Positions 34,990 through 47,729 are shown, counted from the stretch's first letter. The stretch is DNA of 64,000 nucleotides from Sycobia sp. Sy_11 (GCA_018907035.1 JACCIC010000015.1:4879501-4943500); one strand, 5' to 3'. The notes: generated from the letters alone by a model not told the origin. A program made the numbers and translations.

Positions 34990-35936
34990 AATACTACGTG
35001 AATCCATGCGTTGAATCGACAACCGTACATATTTCGAAGTTTTCTTCCTTATAACGTATTGAGAGCACCGAAACATGAAATAAATAAATGAAATGCAAGT
35101 TAAATCATTGGATAATGAAAAATAACGTAACGCAAATGCGTGTAATAATGAGAAAAAAGAAGTCTTGATTCTGTCAATAAGATATAATTAATTTCTCGAT
35201 ACGTATAAATGTCGATTTAATCGTCGGTAATCTTCCACTGTAATGATGTTGCCGCATTAAAAAAAGAAAAGAAGAAAAAAGCAATACCATGGGACTCCTT
35301 CGATGTATTTGCCAAAATTAGACTACTATGATAAGGTGATGCGCTCGTTTCAGGCGTGTGCCACCATACACAGACAGGGACTTCGTGTACTTCCATTATG
35401 GCCAGGGATTGTAGCACCCGCCGACTTGCGCAATTTTGTCTTTATTCAAGGGCTATTGCTCAGCAAAATAGGAGTTCTTGCAAGTCAAGGGAAGTGGAGG
35501 TGCTGTACAAAATTTCCCTCCGCAATACGTCAATTGGCATAATAGCTATTTCGAATGAGTTCGATAGATATTGATGGAAAGACAAACACGGTCAAGATAT
35601 TTACATAAATTAGAGAATCAGAATGGCCAATTTGGTTTAAAAGTACTAATTCGAAGTTCATAAATTTCAAGATGATCATTGATTAAAAACATTAAATTAC
35701 GGTAATTTTTAATTTATAAATATAATTCTGTAATTTTTTCCAAATAATGGACATTTTAGGAACTATATATATGTCGATTATTTTTAAGATTTATAAGAGA
35801 GAATAAATAACATATCAGTAGAAAAAGAAATATAAGTTAGAAATTGATTAACATTTCATAACTATCGTTTTGTGATGACACAGTAGAGTTATTTGAATAA
35901 AACTGAATGCTATTTACTATTCATAATTTATTACAA

Positions 35937-35984
<48 letters not shown>

Positions 35985-36362
35985 ATATAATATAAGCAGA
36001 ATAATTGATAAACCTGAAAGTGTTTTAGCACATTGTTTTTCTTTAATCAATATATCCTACTCGCTCGTTATATTGTCTTTATTTTTCTAATAAAAAGGAC
36101 AAGAAAAAATTATTAACAGTTGAGTTCTTCATTGGTTAACTGTAATAAAACGTTATCAAATCATTCAGATTTAGTTATTATATACATTCTGTATATTACA
36201 GTCAGTATTACAGTATTCTTTTAGTAATTAATTAGCATTAACAAATCTATAAGTCACCATTTAGATCGGAAAGAATATTAAGGAAAATATATTGTGATTG
36301 CATAGCTTTCTTTTTACAATTAAAATCCAGACAGTTCAGGGTCGAAGAATATTTATTCAAAA
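34990..36362. other. Spacer and presumed promoter of RNase T2-like gene 1
   Basis: A GC-richer patch at 35290-35560 has short frames but no recognised domain. (AT)n lies at 35939-35981. The last 250 bp (36110-36362) align with 43790-44075 upstream of the second RNase gene, so the promoter was included in the duplication. Confidence 0.45.
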
Positions 36363-38179
36363 ATGTTCAAATACGTCATCGCATTTTGTATTATACCTTT
36401 GTGCGCTTCAATGAATAGGTAAAGTATAGAAATATTCTATAGTATTTAATGATTAATGACACATTTCTGTTCAAGTAATTACTGAATTTGCTATTATAGA
36501 TAGATGATCAATTAATAAAATTAATAGAAATAAGTTAAAATCATAGGGCCTAATGAGATCATGGGATAGGGATATACGCGTGTTTGGGAATTAAAATTGA
36601 CAATTATTACTCCATGTACAATCCAATACGTCCCTTTCATTATTAAAAATTTAGTTTTTTTAGCTCATTTTGTTCAACAAAATGCTTGCAACTTTTCGCG
36701 CATAGTCTAGCGATATATAATATCAGAATTTTATTAGAAGCTACGATTAATTTGCAATGCAATAAAACTGTGCTGCTTAGCTGTGCCGTGCCGAATTGCA
36801 GTGTCGATAAAATAAAAGAAAAGTTGCACATATTTGATATAGCCGAGGATGTTGATACGCTTGGAAAGCTGAAAAAATCTATTGGAATTAGTGTTTTATG
36901 CGTAATGGTCAAAAGACATTTTGAAGCGCATGTCGATGCTAATCATATCAAGTGCGGTTTCGAATATACATATTATTCATTAGCAACTGAATAATGCGCA
37001 GAGATACGTTTAAGTATCTGCTAGTCACTAACCGATGGGCAGAAATTTATCCATTGCGCATGTCATGCGCGAATTTCTTGACCTGCTTATACGGCCGTAG
37101 GCAGGCCTCACTGTTACAGTCCAAAGACGAAGAATTTAGTAGAATAAAAAGTATATTTACAAATTAGAACATACATATAAATATTTAAATTTCAAGTATT
37201 ACTCTAAGGAATTTTCGATTTCGGAGTTCCCTATACAATATTATAGTTTGACTTTTGACAATTTATAATCGAATTTAAGTAATGGCGGTTGAAAGAATTC
37301 GAGCTTGACATATAACAATTTGATTCCTAAATGTTGGCTAAACCTAGCATTAACTTTCTTTCACGATTTAGAAGCACAGTTCTTTATCGTAGGATACATA
37401 TAGCTACAGAAATGTTTAGGCTAATATTTGAGCTTAAAAAAAATCAGATTTAGAAAAATTGACGACCTGTTGATGAATTAATGACCCTTACGTTTATTAA
37501 TTTTGATTATACAATAGGTATTCTATAAGATTTGTTAATAAAATTTATATAATAATACTATCTAAATCTTAATAACTGAATTAATGATTTTCAGACAGGC
37601 CTATCCGTATTCCTCACTAGTATTAGTTCAACATTTTCCTATAACCTCATTTTTTGTGACGCAAGTTAGTTACAGAAATGCAAATACTACTTCGACTGAA
37701 TTTGCAGATTATATACGAGACCATTGGCCGATGTTGGAAACTCAAAAGTGGGTTATACATGGATTTTATGCTTTTAACGAAGATTATCAGCATATGATAT
37801 ACTGCAGAAATTCATCGGGACAATATCCAAGATATAATCATAGTGATCTGAATGAAGATTTGAAACAAGTATTAAAAAATAAATGGCCTATGTTAAGAGT
37901 AAATAGGTCAGAAGATCGACTTTGGGAGATGCATTATAATATGCATGGATCATGTGTATCGGAAAATCAAACGATCTATTTTTCGAAAGCTATGCGACTT
38001 TTGGAAAGATACGACCTGGAAGACATACTTAGACTATACAGAATAACTCCAGGCAACATATATTCCTTTAATCATATCACCACGTCAATCACAGATTATT
38101 TCGGAGTACACGTGTATATTAAATGTCTAGTATCTCTGGTATGATATATTAATCAAAATTAATCATTTTATATGTCTAC

Positions 38180-38232
<53 letters not shown>

Positions 38233-38403
38233 TAATTTGAATTACATATTTTATTTTAGAACACTCGGGCGCAATATCTTTTAGAAATTCAGCTATGCTT
38301 TAACGCAAATCAAATGCTAATACACTGTCTTCATCAGGAAATTCCTATTGGTATAAATATGTGCGAACCGAATACACCCATTATTTATCCTGAAGTGCCG
38401 TGA
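36363..38403 (+). CDS. Secreted RNase T2-family protein 1, 3 exons
   Basis: Exons 36363-36418, 37595-38138 and 38260-38403 join by GT-AG introns of 1176 and 121 bp to a 247-aa protein. Residues 1-16 form a signal peptide (MFKYVIAFCIIPLCAS), so it is secreted or lysosomal. T2 features: LVLVQHFPIT (27-36), active-site motif I as KWVIHGFYAF (His74), motif II as LWEMHYNMHGSC (128-139, His136). In canonical T2 enzymes motif II is FW-HEW-KHG-C; here the Glu is His132 and the Lys is Met135. Both catalytic histidines remain, so some RNA cleavage is possible, but reduced or changed activity is likely. Cysteines at 89 and 139 and in exon 3 fit T2 disulfides. The length is normal for the family. Its partner at 44.1-47.7 kb has the same introns and the same altered motif. 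Confidence 0.87.
36540..37130 (+). other. Foreign-looking segment in intron 1 with an unrecognised ORF
   Basis: Within intron 1 of the first RNase gene, 36686-36994 is open for about 100 codons with balanced codon use (VLLSCAVPNCSVDKIKEKL, then DVDTLGKLKKSIG, then HIKCGFEYTYYSLA). It is not in the paralogue's intron, as far as I can align. It has no clear start codon (the frame opens at TTG), so it may be a fragment of a retrocopied gene. I do not recognise the protein. Confidence 0.35.
38184..38228. repeat. (AT)n microsatellite in intron 2
   Basis: About 22 AT units inside the short second intron of RNase T2-like gene 1; the paralogue's intron 2 lacks it. Confidence 0.95.
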
Positions 38404-38448
38404 AATCATTTTAAATTTTATGTATATTTGTATCAATAATCCAACTAT

Positions 38449-38454
38449 AATAAA
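38449..38454 (+). terminator. Poly(A) signal of RNase T2-like gene 1
   Basis: AATAAA 46 bp after the stop codon. Confidence 0.5.
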
Positions 38455-38459
38455 TTTTA

Positions 38460-39095
38460 ATCAAATGTTACTTTTATAAAAATTATTTACTACTAAAACC
38501 GTCTATGTAAAAGACAAACTTTATGCTTTTAACGTATGTTTTTCACATTTTTGCTTTCATAACGAATGTAAAAATCTTGAGTGGATAATATTTTTTTCGT
38601 CATTTTATTTAATTCTTCGATAAAGATTGACAGAATTGTTTCTGATGCATTTTTTATAGACTCTGCTCTACTAAAAAATTCTTTTAATGTCTTATAAAGA
38701 ATCAATACAATTAATTACAATAGTGGAAGATTAGTAAAAAAGAATTATCTAAATACTGCGTAAGAAAATTGTATTAAATTCGTTTCCAAAGTGCTAATAA
38801 GCACACTCTCAATGATGAAATTGCTCTTGTCTGTAATAGTTTGGAACAAAATCGAAGTTAAAAAGAGATATCGAAGGATACTTGAGAAACTAGATTTTGA
38901 GTATGACAGAGATTATAATAACAGAGGAGCTGAAAATAGTAAATCAATTGTGAATAAATTACTGACTCGATAGGACTGACAGTAATACCTGGTATGTAAA
39001 TGTATAATTATATATGTTGGCCCAGAAATGGAATTGGCTTACAAATCTAGTTTTTCTTATTTCACTCACATCTATCGATTCTTTATGAAATATCA
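38460..39095. other. AT-rich spacer
   Basis: No gene seen; a 60-codon frame at 38791-38973 has no recognised feature. Confidence 0.4.
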
Positions 39096-39099
39096 TCAT

Positions 39100-39480
39100 C
39101 ACGTTAAACAGTAAAAGTATTTTATATTATCTTCGAAGCAATATAATTCATGTTTTATATTGAAAATAATCTCATTTTAATAAATAAAATTATCCGTGCA
39201 CTACATTAAAAGCATTGCATTATAATTTGGTGGGTATAATAAGCCGAGTTCGGCGTTGACTTCGCAGATCGTGCGCCTAGTATAAAGTAATGTAGTGCCG
39301 CCACATTTCACGCTCACATTAATCAGTTAAACCAACTGCCAGTAGGTGGCGACCTGCGATTTATTAAATATCAACACAATGCAATCAGCTTAAACTATTC
39401 AGACCAGGCAACACATTTGAATGGACAGGTCCGTTTAATATCCTAAAGAAGGTGTGATTGTAACCGGTATTCAAAATTTT
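39100..39480 (+). repeat. Dispersed repeat, copy 2
   Basis: Shares TATTATCTTCG, AATTATCCGTG, GCAGATCGTGCGCCTAGT, CCAGTAGGTGGCGACC and CAATCAGCTTAAACTATTC with copies at 12.1 kb (minus) and 40.3 kb (plus). CGCA-GATCG-TGCG can form a small hairpin just before CTAGT, as at a Helitron end, yet homology continues past it. Confidence 0.6.
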
Positions 39481-39759
39481 CTTCTTCAGGTGAAATTGGA
39501 ACTTCGACCTCATAGGATATTTTTTGGCACTTTATTTTTTCCATTGTAGAAAAAAATTGCATGATTTACCTAAACAATAAAGCTTTATTGTATATCGAAT
39601 TTTGTAATGCGTATATGATTATACATGATGTTTGAAATGTATGCAAACAATCAATTACCTTTTAGAAAAGGATTATAGTCTATAATTCTCAAAATTTTTC
39701 CATTGCTATTGAATTTATAATCATAGATCAAATGTTTTGATTTTAAATTCCAAATTTCA

Positions 39760-39802
39760 AAATCATTACGATTATTTCAATATGAGGTTAATTTATTTTA
39801 CG

Positions 39803-39848
<46 letters not shown>

Positions 39849-39927
39849 CTAAACAATTAAATAAATAAAATTGTAATAAAATCTAGGTTATCGTCAAATA
39901 AATTAACTTCATATTGAAATCATCGTA

Positions 39928-39935
<8 letters not shown>
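39760..39935. repeat. Imperfect palindrome enclosing (AT)n
   Basis: The left arm 39760-39806 (TCAATATGAGGTTAATTTAT and flanks) is the inverse of the right arm 39888-39935 (AAATAAATTAACTTCATATT and flanks). The arms are about 45 bp, with an (AT)n tract (39806-39846) in the loop and a second (AT)n (39932-39972) next to the right arm. It could be a small MITE or fold-back element. Confidence 0.65.

Positions 39936-39972
<37 letters not shown>
39932..39972. repeat. (AT)n microsatellite
   Basis: About 20 AT units beside the palindrome. Confidence 0.95.
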
Positions 39973-39974
<2 letters not shown>

Positions 39975-40339
39975 CAAAATAATATGTAATACGCATTAAT
40001 CCTTTTCAAAGAAAGCTATTCATTCAAAGTATGTAAATATATAGTTAATGCAAATACGCTATCAAATATACATATTTTTTAGTCTCAAATATTTGAAAGA
40101 TAAAAGTTAACTAAATATCTATTTGGAAGAAAAAAATTCGCTTTCAATTAATGTTTTAATGTTTTTCTGAGAATATGCACGTTGGCGAAAAGTGTAGGAT
40201 TTTTTGGAACATTATTCTGAAAAATATTGTTACTAACAATAGAATTCGTAAATCTTATCATATCATACCGTGTTCATAATTAATCATCATATTTCATCAT
40301 CAACATGCTTCATCATATCATCAGATTATATATATATAC

Positions 40340-40740
40340 TATTATACAAAGGTCAAACTTGCTTCTGTTTATATGCGGTAAACAATAAGCTACTAAACTG
40401 ATTGCTCTGAAATTCGAAATATAAACACGATATTATCTTCGGAAGGACATAGGCTATGTTTTCTTTTAAACTTAATTTTTCTTTAATTAATAAATTATCC
40501 GTGTACTATTTCGACCAGTGTGGCGTAGTAAACTAAGATTGACGCCAATGCAGACGATACGCGTCTAGCACTTCCCTCACATGGTCCTATTTGAAACCTA
40601 ACCAGTTATTCCACGAGAAAGTCAGTAGGTGTCGACCCGTATTTTTTTTCGCATATATAGAAGATTTTCTTTAAATAAAAACTATTGTTAACGACTTTAA
40701 CCATCGTCTTTGTTTACGCGCCACTTATCAGTAGACCAAA
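40340..40740 (+). repeat. Dispersed repeat, copy 3 (Helitron-like core)
   Basis: Contains TTGCTCTGAAATTCG, then GGAAGGACATAGGCTATGTT, then AATTATCCGTGTAC, then AGACGATACGCGTCTAG and AGTCAGTAGGTGTCGACC. The second block closely resembles the conserved core found near the 3' end of insect Helitrons. AGACG-ATACG-CGTCT can form a hairpin. It is the best-preserved copy of the family that includes 12.1 and 39.1 kb. Confidence 0.6.
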
Positions 40741-40744
40741 AATC

Positions 40745-42008
40745 TTATAGGCATTAATATATAAACATCTAAAGTAGTTAGTACAGGAAGGAATTATTTT
40801 TTTTAGTTCGATATTACCTGAACATATTCGTTTTATTTTTTTAATTAATATAAATTACTATAATTTTCAGTGAAAAATATAAGAAACCAGGTAATTAATA
40901 TTCCTTTTGTACAACTTATATATTTTAACTAAATTTACTAGATAAAACGTCGGTTTTATTTATTTCTACCTGTTTTTTATAAGATTGACGAATATGAATA
41001 TTGTTATTCTTCTATTTATAATTAGTAATTTTAATCAATAAGCTAAAAAAATATTAATTTTTTCAACTTCTTATTACGTATTTTAAAGACTATTTCACTA
41101 TAATATAACCTTATATCATAAATCTTATTTGTTATCATGAATACGTATATTTGATATTGATAAAATCACTTTGTTAATAATATTTCTTAATAATTTGTTC
41201 AAGATTTATGACACATCTATTGTTTAAAAACGTACTTTTATAGAACTTTATCAGCAATCAGGTAGTTATTAGAAATAATGTTTATTACACAGCTATTATA
41301 CGCAATACAAAAACAGAGGAATTGTGTCGAAATTTTTCTTTATCAATTGTATTTAACATAAAATTTACGATACCTCTCCCATAAAAATTCATACTCTAAG
41401 AGTTTTACTGATCATGGTTATTGATCTTTGAGATACATCTTGAAATAAATATTTTACATAAATATTGTGTTTTGTTTGTTTATAAAGTCCTACATGGATT
41501 TGTTAATTTTCATTCTATTAGTGAATCTTTTATAACTCGTTTTACGCCATACCTACTAATAGATGTAAGAGTACTTTGTTAATTATTCTTTTTTTCTCCT
41601 ATGCATATAGATTAAGAAAATTCTGGAGCTTCCTTCCATGAAATACATATTAAGTCAGCAAACTCAATAGGAGAATTGAAAGTAGCACTTCGGAAAGATT
41701 ATTGATCTGTATGGCATCTCAAACTCGCTTTATTGATTGATATATTTATATATACTATGTCAATACTTGTTTAAATTTTAAGGTTTAAATTTTAGTTTAA
41801 AAACAATTATCCATTAACTACGAGCTACACGTTTAATTTTAAGTTATTTTTATTATTTTGCATTTTAACTTATTACGATATCTTTTATATCTTTTGATCT
41901 GTTTTTTTGATTGTTTGTAATTCTTTATCGAATGTTGCATTAAATTTGTGTATCCATTGTATATCCCATCTCCTCTTTTGTGTGTTAAGAAAAACCGATA
42001 AGAGATAT

Positions 42009-42010
<2 letters not shown>
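40745..42010. other. AT-rich spacer
   Basis: No gene or known repeat seen. Confidence 0.45.

Positions 42011-42011
<1 letters not shown>

Positions 42012-42057
<46 letters not shown>
42012..42057. repeat. (CT)n microsatellite
   Basis: About 23 CT units. The Arg-Glu repeat reading on the other strand is an artefact. Confidence 0.95.
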
Positions 42058-42059
<2 letters not shown>

Positions 42060-43790
42060 ACTGCTTGATACATATAGGGTGTTTAAGATAAAGAAAAGAA
42101 TGAAGCGTTATGAATAACAAGGTTGATTATAAATAAAAGACTTTAATTAATAAAACAGAAAAAACTAGCATATCACAGGCATAAAAATCCCACTCATAAG
42201 TGGGGGAAAAGTGGTTAATGTGCAGAAGACTTTAAATAATACAATCAAGATGTCGTTGTCCATAATACATGCATACGAGCATCGTAAGTCCGACCTCTCA
42301 AAGACGCCGCGATGCGACTGATTGTCGATCGAAGGTCAGAAAAGAGATGTGAATACCCTTAGGCGTGAAACGTCCTCGAATATCGCGGCCGATCTAATAA
42401 TATCGTAGAATTACAGAGATATTTCAACAGTGCGAGGAAATCTAAGTGTGAATATTTCAAGATCTACACGGTGGATTTACACAGGGGCAAGGATGAACCT
42501 GGGGGGGGGGGCGACCTTCCAAGAGCAACCAAATTTTACGCGTCTCGCCAAACACCAACAGTGCTTTTGTATTTCTGTTTTACGCTTTTGTATTCTTGTT
42601 TACCGGGGCCCAATTAGGAAAATCAATAAATCTACGACAGACAAGGCATGGTCGCAATTGAGTCGTACATTTAGTCACGATTACTATATAAGTAAGCGTA
42701 ATATATCGTATTATTCGCGCGGACTCTCTTTTTCGCTGTCAAACTTGCCCACTCAGATGCCTACACCTTGTTATGGGCCCTCTATGGTACCCTTCGCCTC
42801 GGAATGAAAAAACCGAAAAGTGTGGTTGTTCATGTATTGATTATGGCACGCTGTAATCTTTCAGTCTCTCTCTCTCTCTTTCTCTCTTTCTCTCACTCCT
42901 CTCTGTTAGTCTCATTCTGTTTGCACGCGAAGCGTAAATGTCGCGAACACAGGGCTTATCGAGATGTGTTGGTAAAGAGTTGGGTAAGGATTAAAATCAA
43001 GGAAGAACTCTAAGATTGATATATATCTAAAATTTAATAAATAAACGGAGTGCTTTTTCTACAAAAGGTAAACAATAAAGATCCGTTAGACTCTCGAATT
43101 TTCAATCTAGGCACTCATTGAATTTCATCCCGATTGAATGCCGTATTCAAACTGGAGCGTCTTTTTGTTGAAATAAATTTACCTTTTCTATCGTTCGGCC
43201 GACCGCTTTCTCCCTTATCTCTCGATAAAAAAGAAAAATCTACTTGCGGGGAAATCGAATTTTTCCGTCCTTCTCCATAAGAAATTGTTAAAACTCATAG
43301 GAATAAGGCCGTCTTTCTTTTGCTTCGTAGAAGAATTTCCATGGGGATACGATAGGTCCCTGAGTCAGACGGTTACTGATTCTTTTGCGCCACTCGATAG
43401 GTATATCATTACTCGCCAAGTATCGACGTCGAACTTCGGAAATGAATCTAATTTATTTTATATAAAATCCGACATTAACTCACGTCAACAATGAATTTCT
43501 TTTGCATTTGAGTTCAGAAACTGTTAATTATACATTTGATACAAGAATTAAAGTTTGTTCTGCGGATAGTTTTAAAATTCACGGCCACAGGCGCGTCAAT
43601 CCAGCTTTCATAACGGAATTCTTTTGTGACGAAACATAAGTGTTATTTTAAATAAAAAAAACGTAATAGGTATTTACTATTGATAAGTCAATACAAATAT
43701 ATATGTATATGTATATGTACATATATAATGTAATAAAAGAGGAATAATTGATCAACCATGAAGTGTTTCAACTCATAGTTTATCCGTGGA
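42060..43790. other. Unclassified GC-richer region
   Basis: Positions 42230-43470 have a more balanced composition than the rest, a run of 11 G at about 42501, and a (CT)n stretch near 42866-42900. Open frames at 42430-42807, 42768-43013 and 43285-43494 show no domain. Old LTR or other transposon sequence, or a non-coding exon, are possible; nothing decides it. Confidence 0.35.
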
Positions 43791-44075
43791 TCTCTAGAGA
43801 AAACGATTTTTAATGAAATTCTTGATCTATAAGCTGTAATAAAACTTTATCATACAGATTTGGTTACATTATTTATTTTATGGTCAGTATTATAATATTG
43901 TCTTATCTATTTTTATTTTGTTCCCATGTAGTATTTATGGATGTACATATTGTTAATTTCATTGTTATATAAGAAGCATTGTCAAATCTTTAAAGTCATC
44001 ATTTACGTCGGAGAGGATTTTGAGAAAATGTATACTAAGCTAGTTAATTCAAGAACAAAGAATATTCATTCTAAA

Positions 44076-47000
44076 ATGTTGAAATACATAATAGGACTTT
44101 GCATTATATCCTTGTGCGATTCAGCTGATAGGTAAAGTATAGAAAAATATTGTATTGTATTTAATGATTGTAAACTTATTTCTATTGAAGTAATTACTAA
44201 CTATGCTAACATGTACAAATTACCACCCATTAAAATTAATGAAAATAAGAAAATTTAGTAAACTGTATAAGATCATATATTAGTAGAAGGAATAAGCGGT
44301 GGTATTCAAATGTACAAATTCAAACAAAAATGTTTCATTCTTTTGGATACATTAGATTATACTAGAAGTGGAATTAAAATAAAAAGGTTTAACTATTCTT
44401 TTCACAAATAAAGTAACTATAGATGAAAGCTTCAATGTTTTATAAAATAATGCTGAACTATGTTATTAAGCATAATAGATAACTTTTTATAACAAACAGA
44501 CAAAGATAACATTTAAAATTATAATTGTAGATGTGTTAATATACTATTTAAGTGTAAAATTATGATGTTATAACGTTTTGTGTATATTTAAATCCAGGTC
44601 ATATAAACAAAAAAGGTAAACATAAAATATAATCAACCAGGTGAAATATTTCTTCTTTCTTGTCGGAAAGAGGTGAAAACAAAATTAGAATATTGTTAAA
44701 TTGTATTCGTATTCATACCAGTCATTGAATAATAAACTCTTGCAAGAATGGTATAAAGCTGAATATAATAGCCTGTATTGATGCTACATGATTGATGATA
44801 AACTAGTCTGCACTTTCCTGAGTAAATAATACTATGGACTAAATCTACATCTGTGTGATTTGGAATACTTATACGCACGTTGTTTCTTGTAATTTATATG
44901 AGTAATACATTTGCATTAGCTAACTCATTTTTCTAAGATCCTCTAGTCTGGTATTCTCAGCCATAGTAGAACACTCAATTTTTCTGTTCAGCCTCTCATT
45001 ATAATTATAAACTTCTCATAATGCTTTTGTTCTTGGCCATTAATAGTCTTCGTAAACTTTGGACAGCCTTTCAGATTATAGAAAAGTTCGTATTTCGCTT
45101 GGTGTGCACAAATATAAGATGAAAAAGTATTGACTAGCCTTAAATGTTTCTCATGATTAACTTTAGTTATCTCCTTCTGCGTAATTTTGATTAATATCGT
45201 GTAGCACTATTTTACTTTAAGGATTTTACATACCTGATATTATAATATACTTAAAATTATGCTTCCTAAATTTACATACTGTTTTGGTGCTACAATGTCT
45301 GTTACCTACCAACTTATTTTACTACTTTTGTATAAGGATCATATAAAGATATATTTATTCACGTATAAATAACTACAATTGTATTTAAATCTTTTAAATT
45401 TGTAAATATAACTAATAAAATTTTATGTAGGTCGAAGAAATACAACTTTGTAAAGCATTGTAAAATTTGTAGGAAATATTATGTTTGAGGGTTTGAAAAT
45501 AAAATATGCAATACCGCTTAAAACTATTTAAAATGATTTTTGAAACGGTATATTGCTAGTTCGGAATACCCAATATAGTAAACATTTAATACATAATTAT
45601 ATTCCTAAATAATTTATAAAAATGCTTGTAGTATATAATTTAATGCATAAAAGTTACCTGGACTCATTCTGAATATTATAACTAAACTTTCCATATAATG
45701 TTTTTCTAAAAATTGGAGAGCTTTGCAAAAATATTGTATTCCATCTTTTAAAGATATTATTTGTTCCTATTTATTCTGAAAACAAACAGTTTACTTTTCA
45801 ATTACCTTTTCAAACATAATTCCAGATTAATATGGTTATACCCTTGTATATACTTTCAAATAATTAACATAGTAAACGATAAGCTGGCAACAGCTGTTCC
45901 TTAGTCATCCGGCACGCAGATGTTCTTGCAATAAGGCGACACAACTGTTCTTTTTAATTAAAAATATTAATTTACTAATGATATTATTATAATTATATTA
46001 ATTTTTAAACGAAGGATTTTCTCAAGACACTTCTTCCAAAAAAATTGTTTATTTATTATATTTTCAGTTCACTCATTAATAATCGAGTTTTTATTAAATA
46101 ATTTGATCATATTGCACAAAAGTACAAGTGTATTGTTGTTATTTTATTATTAATTTTATACAAGAATGAGTGTATTCTTTTTACTGTATTATTCAAAAAT
46201 TTTGATTTTGTTTTGAACTGGGATCAGGAACTGGTGGTTTCAGGTCCTAGAGTTTGACATTTAGGAGTACAGACTTTTAGCAGAGGACGTCTAACATAGA
46301 AATTATAAAAAGTACTTTTCAATTTTAAATAATTCATAATTGGAAAAATGGACAGTAAATGCACATCCATTACTAGTCTTTGTTCTTAATCGATGTTATT
46401 TTCTTAAATATTTATAATAATTGACTGATTTGGGAGAATATGATTAAAATTTATGAACTATACTTATAAATTAGCGCACAGTATCTAAACACAAACATTT
46501 TCTATACAAAAAAAAATGTTCTAATTGCTAATGAAACTAAATAGATATTTTTATCGGTCTTACAGCCTTTATACTATAATATATTATACTAATATAATGA
46601 CAGTCAGACTGTCATTGCTTATGATCACCTATACTCTATTTAGTAAGGGACAACCTGACAGAATATATATCTGTAAGCTATTGCGATTTTGAACTTTGTA
46701 GTTTATTATATGATAGTTTGAATTAAAAACTTCCTAATTGGGATTAAAGCTAAGAAGAGTTTGAATTTAAAAAATATAGCAGTTGATGCAGTTTTTAATT
46801 TTATTAAATTCAACCCTTAGCAAATTGAGAGTAGTCGTACCTATGTATATTAGTCTTTACCATATCTTTGTTAATTTATAGATGTTCTATAAGATTTGTT
46901 TTCTTCAGTTTATATTACCCTCTAAACATTAATAAATTAATTAATAATTTTCAGCACGGGCAATGCTTATAATTCACTAATATTAGTTCAATATTTTCCT

Positions 47001-47729
47001 ATAACCGCATTTTTTGTGACGCAAGTTAGTTATAGAATTGCAAATACTAGCTCCATTGAATTTGCAGAATATATAAGAGACCATTGGTCGATGTTGGAAA
47101 CTCAAAAGTGGGTTATACATGGACTGTATGCCTTTAATGAATTAAATGAGCATATGATACACTGTGCCAATTCTTCAGGATTATCTCCAAGATACAATCA
47201 TAATCATCTGGCTGAATCTTTGAAAGAGGAACTGAGAAGTAAATGGCCTGCTTTGATAGTAAATAGGACTGAAGAAGGTATTTGGGAGATGCAATACCAT
47301 ATGCATGGATCCTGCGTGGCAGAGAATCAGACGCATTATTTTACGAAAGCGTTAGAACTTTATGGACGGCACGACATGGAAAGCGTACTTAGAAGCTCCT
47401 TAATAATTCCAGGCAATATTTACGGGTTCCATCGCATTCACGATGTCATTACAGATTATCTAGGAGTACGCGTATTCATCAATTGTTTACGAGCTCGGGT
47501 ATAATGCAATAATAATAAATTAATGATAAATTTTAAACGGCTAGAATAAGGATTTTAATTGATATTGTTAATTTTATTTCAGAACACTCGTGCACAATAT
47601 CTTTTAGAAATTGAGCTGTGTTTCGACGCAGAAGAAGTTTTAGTGAACTGTGTCCATCCACCGCCTGTTCCTCTTTATCTATACACGTGCGACCCGAACA
47701 CACCAGTTATTTATCCTCAAGTGCCGTGA
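44076..47729 (+). CDS. Secreted RNase T2-family protein 2, 3 exons
   Basis: Exons 44076-44131, 46955-47498 and 47583-47729 join through GT-AG introns of 2823 and 84 bp to a 248-aa protein. Intron positions and phases equal those of gene 1 (intron 1 splits codon 19, intron 2 is phase 0) and exon 2 is the same length (544 bp). The signal peptide is MLKYIIGLCIISLCDS. Motif I reads KWVIHGLYAF (His74) and motif II IWEMQYHMHGSC (His136); the canonical Glu is Gln132 and the Lys is Met135. Exon 3 (NTRAQYLLEIELCF to the stop) is also conserved. An upstream in-frame ATG at 44029 exists, but the start at 44076 gives the signal peptide. The altered motif is common to both copies, so it predates the duplication. 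A non-canonical or lost ribonuclease activity is inferred, not shown. Confidence 0.87.
44132..46954. other. Intron 1 of RNase T2-like gene 2
   Basis: 2.8 kb, against 1.2 kb in gene 1. It is AT-rich with no gene seen. The first and last 200-300 bp align with gene 1's intron; the middle is private. Confidence 0.55.

Noticed and set aside
41839..42120. Arg-Glu repeat frames on the minus strand
   Set aside because: They read the (CT)n microsatellite.
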